From Deferribacteres bacterium (GTDB lineage Bacteria > Zhuqueibacterota > Zhuqueibacteria > Zhuqueibacterales > Geothermadaptataceae): 64,000 nt of DNA. The notes beneath the pieces were generated by a model. The model ran no database searches. It was not told the DNA's origin and saw nothing but the letters and a program-made list of their open reading frames with translations. The stretch spans positions 248,001 to 312,000 of the forward strand of contig JACKDF010000008.1 of assembly GCA_020633655.1 (NCBI GenBank), written 5' to 3'. Every line of letters begins with the position of its first letter. Position 1 is the stretch's first letter. Both the position numbers and the translations under genes were made by a program. Shown here in pieces: positions 28,459-36,403 of this stretch.

Positions 28459-28881
28459 CGTGCGTGATCTGATTTTACCCACCAATTGACCTTCCCAAAA
28501 AGACTCGCATTTGAATATGCAGATTGAAAAACTCCCACCGTGACAGCTTCCGTCAAACGCTGCTTTTTTCTATTAACCATCCAGTTTTGATGCAATTCCT
28601 GGTCACAATGCAAGAAAATGCCGTAATATTGCAAGATTTCGCGGGGTTTACCGCTATTCGAATTTCCTATCTTTACTCCCAGTGATCACAAACACGTGTC
28701 GATGCCCATGCGGCATCGCATTTACCTTAATTCGTGTGTTATTACTTTACCGCGACTCTTTTCGATAGTGTCCAAAAAAAGTCAGGTGCGACGCACTTCA
28801 CTCAGAAGTTCTAAGCACCATCAAAGATTTGCACGCTTATCGAAACCAAGTGCGTCGCACCTTTACAAAAAGGAGGAAGAA
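28459..28881. other. Non-coding gap before the sialidase-like gene
   Basis: The 423 bases after the regulator contain no gene that can be supported. A reading frame does extend upstream of the true start of the next gene to 28696, but it crosses an inverted repeat and has no ribosome site. The only clear structure is the 15-bp inverted repeat listed separately. Confidence 0.6.
28784..28862. repeat. 15-bp perfect inverted repeat just upstream of a ribosome binding site
   Basis: AGGTGCGACGCACTT (28784-28798) and AAGTGCGTCGCACCT (28848-28862) are perfectly complementary, separated by 49 bases. The right arm ends about 8 bases before the AAGGAGGAAG sequence of the next gene. Each arm also contains the small palindrome TGCGACGCA, which recurs in the element at 18047-18185. 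It could be a dispersed repeat or an RNA structure in the leader. Confidence 0.6.
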
Positions 28882-31674
28882 ATGAAGAAGCCTTATCTCT
28901 TTTTACTCATGCTCAGCTTGGTCTTCTCAGGAAGACTCTCGGCCCAAACAGAACTCTTGCCCGCAACGCGATTGGCAAAAAAAACGTATGGGCAGTCCAG
29001 TCAACACTTCGCTGCACGTGAGCGCTATGAAGCGCTTTTAGCACAGCGGCAGGTAAAGATAGCCGATGGAATCATCACGAAAAAACCGCGGGTGGCTCCT
29101 GCTCTGAAGCATTCCCGCTCACTCTCCCATTCAATTGCAAACAGCACTGATTTTTCAGAATTCAAGGAATTTCCTGCCCATTTAAACTCCGCAGTCGTCA
29201 CCGACGAGATATTTCCGTTAGGCCTGGACAATGGCGAGCTTTTGATGTTCTTCAGAGTTCTCTCATGGGACACAGATGCGGACTCAATTTTTGTCGCTCG
29301 CAGCAGTGATACCGGCCTTACGTGGCAACCTTCACAGCTTGTTTCTTCAAGTGAAATAAGAAAATATGATGCATTTCAAGGGCTGCAAAGCGCAAGTGGA
29401 CGTATCATTATCTCGTATTTTCAGTGGACAGACTTTGGCCCGGCTACCTTCCTTGTCTATTCCGATGATCACGGTGTAACATGGTCCGAACATGCTCAGA
29501 TTGCAGTCCCCGCTTCTGCTGTCTTTTCCATGACCAACGACGGCTCATTATGGGCAGTCTATTTAGATGAAAAAACAGGCAATATACACTATAAAACCAG
29601 CGCAGACGATGGCATATCCTGGGCCGAAGATCGCATGTTACTTGCACCGGACGATTACTATGACCGCCCAACAATTGCGTCAGGTGACGGAGCTACGCTG
29701 CATCTTTTTTACCTGTCCATCAATCGGGCTCCAATCTACCAGGGGAGTATCGTTCCCCAGTTGTACCAGCGAACCAGCACCGATGGCGGGGCTACGTGGT
29801 CATCGCCAATCGCGCTTTCTCAAAGTGATTTAGCCACACTGCATGGCACCGGACCGCCGGAATTTCACCCAAGAAAACAATCTGACGGTACAATGTGGAT
29901 TATCTATTCTGCATCTGGGCTAAAAGAGGTCGCATCACTTTTCGGTGGAACAGGTTATGACTGGACAGGCGACTGGAATGTGTTCTATCGAACAAGTGCT
30001 GATGGCGGCCAAACCTGGAGCACTCCACAACAGTTCACGCGATATTCAGGCAAGGATTTTGCCCCCCATTCCACTATTATTAACGATCAGCTTATTATCC
30101 AATTCAACACCAGTCGCTGGCAATCCGTTGAGACCGACAACATTTATTTATGTGGCATTCCTGGCATCACACAGGATAACAATCCGCCCCCAACCGGGCG
30201 CCCACGACGTGAGTGGTTGGCAACTGCCCAGAACAAGCAGGCACTTTTGCAGTTTGAAGCCTTTGATGAATCTGGCCTTGCAAAAGTTGAAGGTTACTAT
30301 CAGATCAATGATGGCGCCACCATTGGCCCGATTTTGCTAAATGATGCTGGTGAAAATGGTGACCAGGTGGCGAGTGATGGCATGTGGAGTGGATTTATTG
30401 GTGAATTAAAATTCGGGGACATGGCCAGCAGTTCCTGTCAAGTTACAGACGTTGATGGAAATACCGTTACAATGAATGCGACAAACTATACTGTTTTCCC
30501 GTACCACACCGCAGGCAATGTGACGTTGCTCATGACGAATGAGGGATTGCTGGGCGGTTCAGATTATGGATTTCGATCAGATGCGCAAGGCCACTGGCCA
30601 CGCATAAATGGGCACGACTACCTTTGGTACGGCGGGCTATGGGTCGGATCGGATATCGATGGTGAAAAACGTGTCATGATGACTGGCTCACAGTATGATT
30701 CAGATTGGCAACCTGCTGTGGGAAGCCAGATCACCGAAGGAACTGTTGTGTCAGATCAAGACATCAGCATGTATTATGACGATTTGCATACTCCTCGAAT
30801 GAATGAACATCAGCCAATCGGTCTAAAAGTTCATCAGGAGAGTTTTCAATGGGCTGATTCAACGAATGATGACTTTCTTATCTTTCGCTACACGTTGTTC
30901 AATACCGGGTACAATGGCGATCTAACGGATGTTGTTGTCGCCCTTTTTATGAATCTGGCCGCACACAATGATAATCCGAGATACGAGTTCGGCAAAATAG
31001 ATGATATGGTTGGCTATGACGCAGAGCGGAATCTGTTTTATATGTTTGATGCGGAGGGAGATCCTGAAACCCATGTGGGTGTCAAAATACTCAGTGGCCA
31101 CGATCTGTTGGCTATCGAAACAGAAACAAACTGGGATCTGGAATCGGATAACGACTATTACGACTATATCAGTACCGGTAAAGGCATCCCTACCGAACCG
31201 CGTGAGGCTGAAAAAATCATGCTGTCGACCCGGCTTTCCGGGCTGGCGAACGGGGACTCGGCAACGATCTCCTTTGGATTGGTTTTTGGTGAGAACCTTG
31301 AACACATGCAGGCCAACGCCAATGCGATGGATGCTGCATACCAGAATTTCAGCACAGAGACTGCCATTGGCGAAGAAGTTACAATCGCTGTGCCCACTCA
31401 GTTTGAACTTAAGCAAAACTACCCCAATCCATTCAATCCGGGTACGCAGATCAGCTTTGATCTTCCCCAAAATGGCGAAATAGAAATGTCCATTTTTAAC
31501 ACTTCAGGGCAATTGGTACGGCAACTGATCAAGGCTAGCTATACCGCTGGAAGCCACACTGTAAGCTGGGATGGACGCGATGCCCAGGGTTTAACTGTGG
31601 CTAGCGGCCTTTATTTCTACGTCCTGAGGGCAAACAATTTTGTACAGACAAAGAAGATGTTGAAATTGAAATAG
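28882..31674 (+). CDS. Secreted sialidase-like (BNR) protein with sorting domain
   Basis: A protein of 930 residues. The start at MKKPYLFLLMLSLVF is chosen because AAGGAGGAAG lies directly upstream and a signal peptide ending SAQ follows. A six-bladed sialidase-like propeller has five Asp-box repeats (SSDTGLTWQ, SDDHGVTWSE, SADDGISWAE, STDGGATWSS, SADGGQTWST) over about residues 80-430. The catalytic triad of true sialidases was not identified, so sugar binding or another hydrolase activity is possible. Beta-rich domains follow, and a C-terminal sorting domain (NYPNPFNPGT ... ASGLYFYVLRA ... KKMLKLK). It is exported, and the hybrid regulator is immediately upstream on the same strand. Confidence 0.85.
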   Translation: MKKPYLFLLMLSLVFSGRLSAQTELLPATRLAKKTYGQSSQHFAARERYEALLAQRQVKIADGIITKKPRVAPALKHSRSLSHSIANSTDFSEFKEFPAHLNSAVVTDEIFPLGLDNGELLMFFRVLSWDTDADSIFVARSSDTGLTWQPSQLVSSSEIRKYDAFQGLQSASGRIIISYFQWTDFGPATFLVYSDDHGVTWSEHAQIAVPASAVFSMTNDGSLWAVYLDEKTGNIHYKTSADDGISWAEDRMLLAPDDYYDRPTIASGDGATLHLFYLSINRAPIYQGSIVPQLYQRTSTDGGATWSSPIALSQSDLATLHGTGPPEFHPRKQSDGTMWIIYSASGLKEVASLFGGTGYDWTGDWNVFYRTSADGGQTWSTPQQFTRYSGKDFAPHSTIINDQLIIQFNTSRWQSVETDNIYLCGIPGITQDNNPPPTGRPRREWLATAQNKQALLQFEAFDESGLAKVEGYYQINDGATIGPILLNDAGENGDQVASDGMWSGFIGELKFGDMASSSCQVTDVDGNTVTMNATNYTVFPYHTAGNVTLLMTNEGLLGGSDYGFRSDAQGHWPRINGHDYLWYGGLWVGSDIDGEKRVMMTGSQYDSDWQPAVGSQITEGTVVSDQDISMYYDDLHTPRMNEHQPIGLKVHQESFQWADSTNDDFLIFRYTLFNTGYNGDLTDVVVALFMNLAAHNDNPRYEFGKIDDMVGYDAERNLFYMFDAEGDPETHVGVKILSGHDLLAIETETNWDLESDNDYYDYISTGKGIPTEPREAEKIMLSTRLSGLANGDSATISFGLVFGENLEHMQANANAMDAAYQNFSTETAIGEEVTIAVPTQFELKQNYPNPFNPGTQISFDLPQNGEIEMSIFNTSGQLVRQLIKASYTAGSHTVSWDGRDAQGLTVASGLYFYVLRANNFVQTKKMLKLK

Positions 31675-31705
31675 TATCAAGCACTATCCAATACTTTCGA
31701 CAAAG

Positions 31706-32128
31706 ATGAAATTCGAAAAGAAAACCGCAACATACAAAGATCTCGGTATACTTGAGCTCGAAAATGGCGTGATTTTGAAATGGGACCAACTGGAGTTGCC
31801 ATTCGGTTCCATAGTCGAAATTGTTGTCGAGTACGTGGATATAGACTATCTGCGTGGCACGAACGGTATCGTTTGGGCCACGTATGATCTCGAGCAAGCG
31901 GAAATAATTCGCAGCGCTCTGGAAGCACAGGGCATCGCTTCAGAAATAGGGCAAAATCTTCTCATAGATGTGAAATTGCATGTGCTGAAAATCACTAACG
32001 TATCACATCGAACAGCGGCAATTGATTTCATATGGAGAAGTGATGAAGGCCTAAAGCTTCTTGCAGATTGGCACTATCCTTTAGGCACGCACAACGAGAG
32101 CTTTGTGAGATGGCTGGAGGGGAGATAG
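31706..32128 (+). CDS. Small protein with DUF2007-like signal-transducing domain
   Basis: A protein of 140 residues, cytoplasmic by appearance, with no signal or membrane segment. The middle (VWATYDLEQAEIIRSALEAQGIASEI) matches the typical opening of DUF2007 proteins, called putative prokaryotic signal-transducing proteins; no mechanism is established. The N-terminal third (LGILELENGVILKWDQLELPFGSIVEI) has no recognised relative. It starts 31 bases after the sialidase-like gene and could be cotranscribed, although function does not link them. It may be unrelated housekeeping. Confidence 0.6.
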   Translation: MKFEKKTATYKDLGILELENGVILKWDQLELPFGSIVEIVVEYVDIDYLRGTNGIVWATYDLEQAEIIRSALEAQGIASEIGQNLLIDVKLHVLKITNVSHRTAAIDFIWRSDEGLKLLADWHYPLGTHNESFVRWLEGR

Positions 32129-32742
32129 TTAGTATGGTTTATACTGGTGGTAGCCTGCTGAGGAGCAAATGGCCACTCCGCAAATGGTCGTCAAATTTTG
32201 GCACAATAAAATTTTCTTTTTTTGGAGAGGGAAGCTATACGTAGTGCCATGAAGTTTCGTACGAATGGATTGCGGTATGTAGAATAAGATGTCCATTTCA
32301 GTGTCTGAGGAAGATTTGCTCACTCCATGCAGGAACAAGTCTGCCGCCTCAGGCGTGAGAAGCTTCTACCGTTGCATACTTTTATTAGGGTGAAATTCAA
32401 ACTCAGCAGATACCCCAGATAATATCCCACCACCAATTAAATTGGAAATGGCAACTTTAGCATGGAAGGACGTTGAGTGATTGCAGCGTTGTTTTCGTAT
32501 TTATATACTTGGTTTTTTGATACATATTAAATCACTATCAAAAAATTTTTGCAATGTCCGAAAACCGTCGAGCGGCTCTTTCTTCTTGCGCATCTCAATT
32601 TAAGTTGATATACTGATAAAGCCCCCAAAAAAACAAAAAAAATGATTTCAATTGTTCCCTAAGCCAATATCCTGTTTTGCATGAATTTGTAAAATGCATA
32701 TAAAAAAAAGTACAATGACTACAACAATTTCAAGAGTTTACA
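32129..32742. other. 614-base gap without a supported gene
   Basis: It is AT-rich, especially over the last 250 bases. Short frames on both strands have no family resemblance and no ribosome sites. One 10-bp inverted repeat (TTTTTTGATA at 32513-32522 and TATCAAAAAA at 32536-32545) is present and could be an operator or a chance A/T palindrome. The promoter of the sigma-54 activator must be here but was not resolved. Confidence 0.5.
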
Positions 32743-34185
32743 TTGTCTTTTCTTAATGATGAAACTGAATTTACGACACAAAAAAAATTCAGAATTCGCG
32801 TCTTAATCATTGGTGCAGGGAGCATCTCGGCACCTTTAATTAAGCTTTTAATCAATGATCAGGCGATTTCGATTGCTGCGGTCGTTGATAAAGACGCAAC
32901 AGCTCCAGGTGTTGTCATTGCTGACCAGCTCGGTATCCCAACTTCAAAGGATTACCATGATTTTATAAGCGATAAAAATCTGGATATGATCATTAATATG
33001 GTCGAAAATTCATCTTTACAAGAAAAACTCGCCCGTGAAAAACCAATAAATACCATTCTAATTGGGCAGTCCAGTGCTATGCTTATCTGGACAATGCTTG
33101 ATGATGTAAAGAAAAAGAAAATTCTCAAAGATACATTTCGCTCAACCTGGACCACATCCCATGGTCAAATTGCGGGTGGCTTCATTATCGGTCGCGGAGA
33201 AAAGATGCAAGAAGTTGGCCGTTTAATCTCACAGGTTTCTCCAACATCCACCAGTGTTTTTATTCGGGGAGAAAGCGGTACTGGGAAAGAACTCGTAGCC
33301 CGTATGATTCACAGTAAAAGTTTACTGCATGAAGCACCCTTAATAACTGTAAATTGCACAGCATTAAGTCCAACACTCATCGAAAGTGAATTGTTCGGAC
33401 ATAAAAAAGGGGCTTTTACCGGTGCACATTCAGATCACCCCGGACTTCTCGAACGAGCACATAATGGCACACTTTTTTTAGACGAAATTGGTGATATGCC
33501 CCTGGACCTGCAAGCTAAATTATTGCGATTTTTACAATCCGGAGAAATTCGACCAATTGGAGGAATTGATGTAAATAAAGTAAACGTCCGGATTATTGCT
33601 GCGACAAACAGAAACCTCGAAACGGCCATAAGAAATGAAGAATTTCGCATGGATCTATTTTATAGATTAAATGCCTTCACCATCCACTTACCCGCACTAC
33701 GTGAGAGAAGAGAGGATATTCCACAACTCACGTACAATTTTATTAAATCCGTTCAGGCCAAATTAAATAAAACAATAAGCAATATATCCCATGAAGCTAT
33801 GTCCATACTGGTCGCCCACAATTGGCCTGGTAACATTCGAGAGTTGCGAAATGTCATTGAGCGTGCGGCCGTCTTAACGTCCTCAACAGAAATAAAAGCA
33901 AGACATTTACCGGGATATTTACACCCAGTACCTGTAAATGGTGAACTCAACGCGCAACCAAAGGATCTCAGTGAAGGGCTAATGGCCCTCAAAGCCAAAG
34001 CAATCAATAAATTTGAATTTGAGATTCTTTCAAAATATCTGCAGGAAAACAAAGGAAATGTATCAAAAGCTGCGGAAGCAGCGCATGTCCCCAGACGCAC
34101 ATTCCAGCGATTACTTGCAAAACATAAAATAAATGCCGATCGATTTAAAAACAAAGAACACAATGCGACATCATTAGAACGATAA
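32743..34185 (+). CDS. Sigma-54-dependent activator with N-terminal Rossmann-like domain
   Basis: A protein of 480 residues from a TTG start with a weak ribosome site. Residues of about 15-130 are not a receiver, GAF or PAS domain but a Rossmann-like fold (RVLIIGAGSISAPLIKLL ... IAAVVDKDATAPGVVIADQLGIP), as in NAD- or CoA-binding proteins. The AAA+ domain follows, with Walker A GESGTGKE (about 176-183), the sigma-54 contact loop GAFTGA (about 223-228) and Walker B TLFLDEIGD. A Fis-type HTH closes the protein (NVSKAAEAAHVPRRTFQRLL). It should bind enhancer sites and drive sigma-54 promoters, sensing a dinucleotide or CoA ligand rather than a phosphoryl group. The next gene downstream has a matching promoter candidate. 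Confidence 0.88.
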   Translation: MSFLNDETEFTTQKKFRIRVLIIGAGSISAPLIKLLINDQAISIAAVVDKDATAPGVVIADQLGIPTSKDYHDFISDKNLDMIINMVENSSLQEKLAREKPINTILIGQSSAMLIWTMLDDVKKKKILKDTFRSTWTTSHGQIAGGFIIGRGEKMQEVGRLISQVSPTSTSVFIRGESGTGKELVARMIHSKSLLHEAPLITVNCTALSPTLIESELFGHKKGAFTGAHSDHPGLLERAHNGTLFLDEIGDMPLDLQAKLLRFLQSGEIRPIGGIDVNKVNVRIIAATNRNLETAIRNEEFRMDLFYRLNAFTIHLPALRERREDIPQLTYNFIKSVQAKLNKTISNISHEAMSILVAHNWPGNIRELRNVIERAAVLTSSTEIKARHLPGYLHPVPVNGELNAQPKDLSEGLMALKAKAINKFEFEILSKYLQENKGNVSKAAEAAHVPRRTFQRLLAKHKINADRFKNKEHNATSLER

Positions 34186-34226
34186 AACTATCTTATAATC
34201 GAATTCGCAAATAGGATGCTACGCTT

Positions 34227-34244
34227 TGCGACATTTTTATCGCA
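34227..34244. promoter_or_regulatory. Candidate enhancer palindrome A
   Basis: TGCGAC-N6-ATCGCA, one mismatch from a perfect 18-bp inverted repeat. It has the size and symmetry expected of a site bound by a Fis-type activator dimer. It lies about 270 bases upstream of the sigma-54 promoter candidate. The same palindrome type also occurs in a mobile element at 52261, so a dispersed-repeat origin is possible. Confidence 0.4.
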
Positions 34245-34250
34245 CTTAAA

Positions 34251-34268
34251 TGCGACAGTAAAGTCGCA
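34251..34268. promoter_or_regulatory. Candidate enhancer palindrome B
   Basis: TGCGAC-N6-GTCGCA, a perfect 18-bp inverted repeat starting 24 bases after site A. It is the best match of the three and about 245 bases upstream of the promoter candidate. Confidence 0.45.
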
Positions 34269-34368
34269 CCAGATTCCATTATTTATAAAGTTTACGAAAT
34301 AAATAACTTACATTTTCTTACATAATTGAAACACACCGAGAATCCCCACATTTTCCCTTCTTTTATCC

Positions 34369-34386
34369 AGCGACAAAAATGTCGCA
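34369..34386. promoter_or_regulatory. Candidate enhancer palindrome C
   Basis: AGCGAC-N6-GTCGCA, differing from site B by one outer base. Its centre is about 125 bases upstream of the -24 element, the usual distance for DNA looping by sigma-54 activators. Confidence 0.45.
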
Positions 34387-34502
34387 CCATTTTTTATGTA
34401 GTCAATTGATAGCAATTTCTCTGATTTCATTATTTTTCCATTTTACAATTACTTACATCAAAATATTTAACGACACAACATAAAATATATTTATATCACT
34501 TA

Positions 34503-34518
34503 TGGCATACCATTCGCA
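34503..34518 (+). promoter_or_regulatory. Sigma-54 (-24/-12) promoter candidate
   Basis: The sequence TGGCATACCATTCGCA has GG (34504-34505) and GC (34516-34517) exactly 10 bases apart. It differs from the consensus TGGCAC-N5-TTGCA at only a few places. It lies downstream of a sigma-54 activator gene and three palindromes and upstream of the porin and symporter genes. The expected start of transcription is near 34529. Confidence 0.6.
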
Positions 34519-34615
34519 TAGTAAATCTTATACTCTTGTGCGCATTACTATTCGATAAAACGGATTGAAAACAACTCATTCAAACTAAATGCTCACATAT
34601 CGAAGGAGGAAGTAG

Positions 34616-34642
34616 ATGTTAAGACTATCTGGTTTTGTCTAA
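34616..34642 (+). CDS. Eight-codon leader frame with a strong ribosome site
   Basis: AAGGAGGA ends 7 bases before an ATG, and the frame reads MLRLSGFV then stops. It would be translated efficiently from the sigma-54 transcript. It could be a leader peptide affecting the porin gene 170 bases downstream, or the remaining start of a lost gene. No attenuator hairpin was recognised, so its role is unknown. Confidence 0.3.
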   Translation: MLRLSGFV

Positions 34643-34813
34643 TTCACTCTTTGCTGGCATTAAAATCTATTGCAGCGCACTCCCACCACATGCACATCAC
34701 CTTCAAAGTTAACTATTCATGAGCTGAATTTGGCTGCAAAAGGATTAAGCCTTTCAAAGGTAATGAAATTCAGTTTCGAATTAAACGAACCCACCTGCCA
34801 GAGGAGGAAAGCA

Positions 34814-35965
34814 ATGAGGAAATCTTTATTTTATGCTTTAGGATTTATGTTATTGTCAGCATCTATATCGCTGGCACAGCAAGTTAAGAGCAAGTATGAT
34901 GTCACATTCTACGGCTTTGTTAAGGCAGAAGCTATTTACGAAACATCAGAAACTGCGGTCGGAGACTGGTTCTTGTTTGCAAGGCCGGATGGAAGCCCGC
35001 AGTCCGATCAGGAAATTTTTACAATGAATGCCCGTCACACTCGTTTGGGAATGAAATTCGCCAATCCTGTTGGTGAAGATGGAGCTAAAGTTACAGGCCT
35101 TGTAGAATTTGATTTCGCAGGCGGATTTCCCAATTCAAGTACAGCTGCACGCCAGCCACTTGTGCGATTGCGTCATGCATGGGTACAGATAAGTAAAGGA
35201 AATTGGGAAAGCCGGTTTGGTCAGGATTGGGCATTAATTTCCGGGCCTTTTCCGAACACCGCCAGCTTTGTTGTTGGCGCTGGTAAAGGAAATCTATGGA
35301 TGCGATTTCCACAAATAAAAGTGACTTATGCAGGAAAACCGATGAAAGTTGCTCTGAGTATCAACCGTCCAATGGCCGGAAATATTAAATATGATAATTT
35401 TGCAGGCGGTTCCTTTGATCCCGTTGGTGACGGTGAGCGCTCCGGAATGCCATGGTTCATGGGTCGAGCCTGGTTTAATGCCGGATCTGCAAAACTCTCC
35501 GCGTCTTTCCATTATGGATCAGAACAAATCAATGATCTTTCCGGAAATCCACACGATAAGCCATCCTTTTCAATCAATGCAGATGCTGAATTTAGCTCTG
35601 GCCCCCTCGCTTTTACCATTCGTGGTTTTAAAGGTGAAAACCTGAACAGCTTTTTTGGCGGTGTATTTCAAGGATTTAGTAGTGATGCAACTTCTGTAAA
35701 TAATGTTGCAAGTATGGGTGGTTGGGCTCAGGCCAAATATACCATTAATCCCAAATGGTCTGCAACTATCGGTGGAGGTCTTGATGATCCGGAAGATGAT
35801 TATGTTTCCAGAACACGCAATGATTGGTTCTTCGGCAACATAGCATACAATGCTTATGAAGCAGTGACTTTCATGCTGGAAACCCAATATCTGAAAACAT
35901 CCTATAAAACTTCTGACGCAGGAACGAGCAATCGTTTCCAATTTGTGACCTATTACAAATTCTAA
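34814..35965 (+). CDS. DcaP-like outer-membrane porin
   Basis: A protein of 383 residues. The start is set by GAGGAGGAAA just upstream and by the signal peptide that follows (LFYALGFMLLSASISLAQ). The mature part is rich in alternating beta-strands and aromatic residues and ends in a terminal aromatic strand (RFQFVTYYKF), as expected for a beta-barrel. The opening YDVTFYGFVKAEAIYET and the block LVRLRHAWVQI ... SRFGQDWALISG fit the DcaP-like family, porins for organic acids. It is the first full gene after the sigma-54 promoter and precedes a symporter and acyl-CoA synthetases, so it likely passes acetate or other short acids across the outer membrane. Confidence 0.82.
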   Translation: MRKSLFYALGFMLLSASISLAQQVKSKYDVTFYGFVKAEAIYETSETAVGDWFLFARPDGSPQSDQEIFTMNARHTRLGMKFANPVGEDGAKVTGLVEFDFAGGFPNSSTAARQPLVRLRHAWVQISKGNWESRFGQDWALISGPFPNTASFVVGAGKGNLWMRFPQIKVTYAGKPMKVALSINRPMAGNIKYDNFAGGSFDPVGDGERSGMPWFMGRAWFNAGSAKLSASFHYGSEQINDLSGNPHDKPSFSINADAEFSSGPLAFTIRGFKGENLNSFFGGVFQGFSSDATSVNNVASMGGWAQAKYTINPKWSATIGGGLDDPEDDYVSRTRNDWFFGNIAYNAYEAVTFMLETQYLKTSYKTSDAGTSNRFQFVTYYKF

Positions 35966-36097
35966 CAATCAAAGATAAAATACATGACGGGTTGAGACAG
36001 GCAGCAGTTAATTCTACAACAAAAATCATGAGCTGCTTTCCGTTGTCTGTTTTAAATAAAACCATGCATTGCCTAACACTATCAACGGAGGAGTTAT

Positions 36098-36358
36098 ATG
36101 GCTACAAAAGAAAACCTCGAAGCCTACTGGAAAACCAATTTAAAATATCTGGCAATTCTTTTGTCGATCTGGTTTGTGGTAAGCTACGGGTTTGGAATTT
36201 TACTCGTCGATGCACTTGACAATATTCATTTTTTCGGTTTTAAACTGGGATTCTGGTTTGCCCAACAAGGCTCTGAGATCATCTTTGTTATCTTAATTTT
36301 CGTCTATGTAAGCTGGATGAACAAATTGGATGCAAAATACGGTGTAGCAGAAGAATAA
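36098..36358 (+). CDS. DUF4212 small membrane subunit of a sodium/acid symporter
   Basis: A protein of 86 residues with GGAGGAG before its ATG. It has two membrane helices (YLAILLSIWFVVSYGFGILLV and FVILIFVYVSWMN) separated by a short loop with FGFKLGFWFAQQGSE, a characteristic block of the DUF4212 family. These small proteins are encoded directly upstream of VC_2705-type sodium:solute symporters, exactly as here, and are thought to act as an accessory subunit. It is cotranscribed with the next gene, 45 bases away. Confidence 0.88.
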   Translation: MATKENLEAYWKTNLKYLAILLSIWFVVSYGFGILLVDALDNIHFFGFKLGFWFAQQGSEIIFVILIFVYVSWMNKLDAKYGVAEE

Positions 36359-36403
36359 TTTAAAAAAATAATCGATTTTTCCACTCTTTACGGAGGATAG
36401 AAT

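Larger units (their letters stand above)
34186..34813. other. 628-base regulatory gap before the porin gene
   Basis: The gap is AT-rich and lacks a normal gene. It carries, in order, three related palindromes, a sigma-54 promoter candidate, and an 8-codon frame with a perfect ribosome site, each listed separately. The remaining sequence shows nothing further. Confidence 0.6.

Noticed and set aside
28696..28881. Upstream extension of the sialidase-like reading frame
   Set aside because: It crosses an inverted repeat, has no ribosome site, and would hide the signal peptide that starts at 28882.
32513..32545. A/T inverted repeat TTTTTTGATA/TATCAAAAAA as an operator
   Set aside because: In such AT-rich sequence this can arise by chance, and no second copy was seen.
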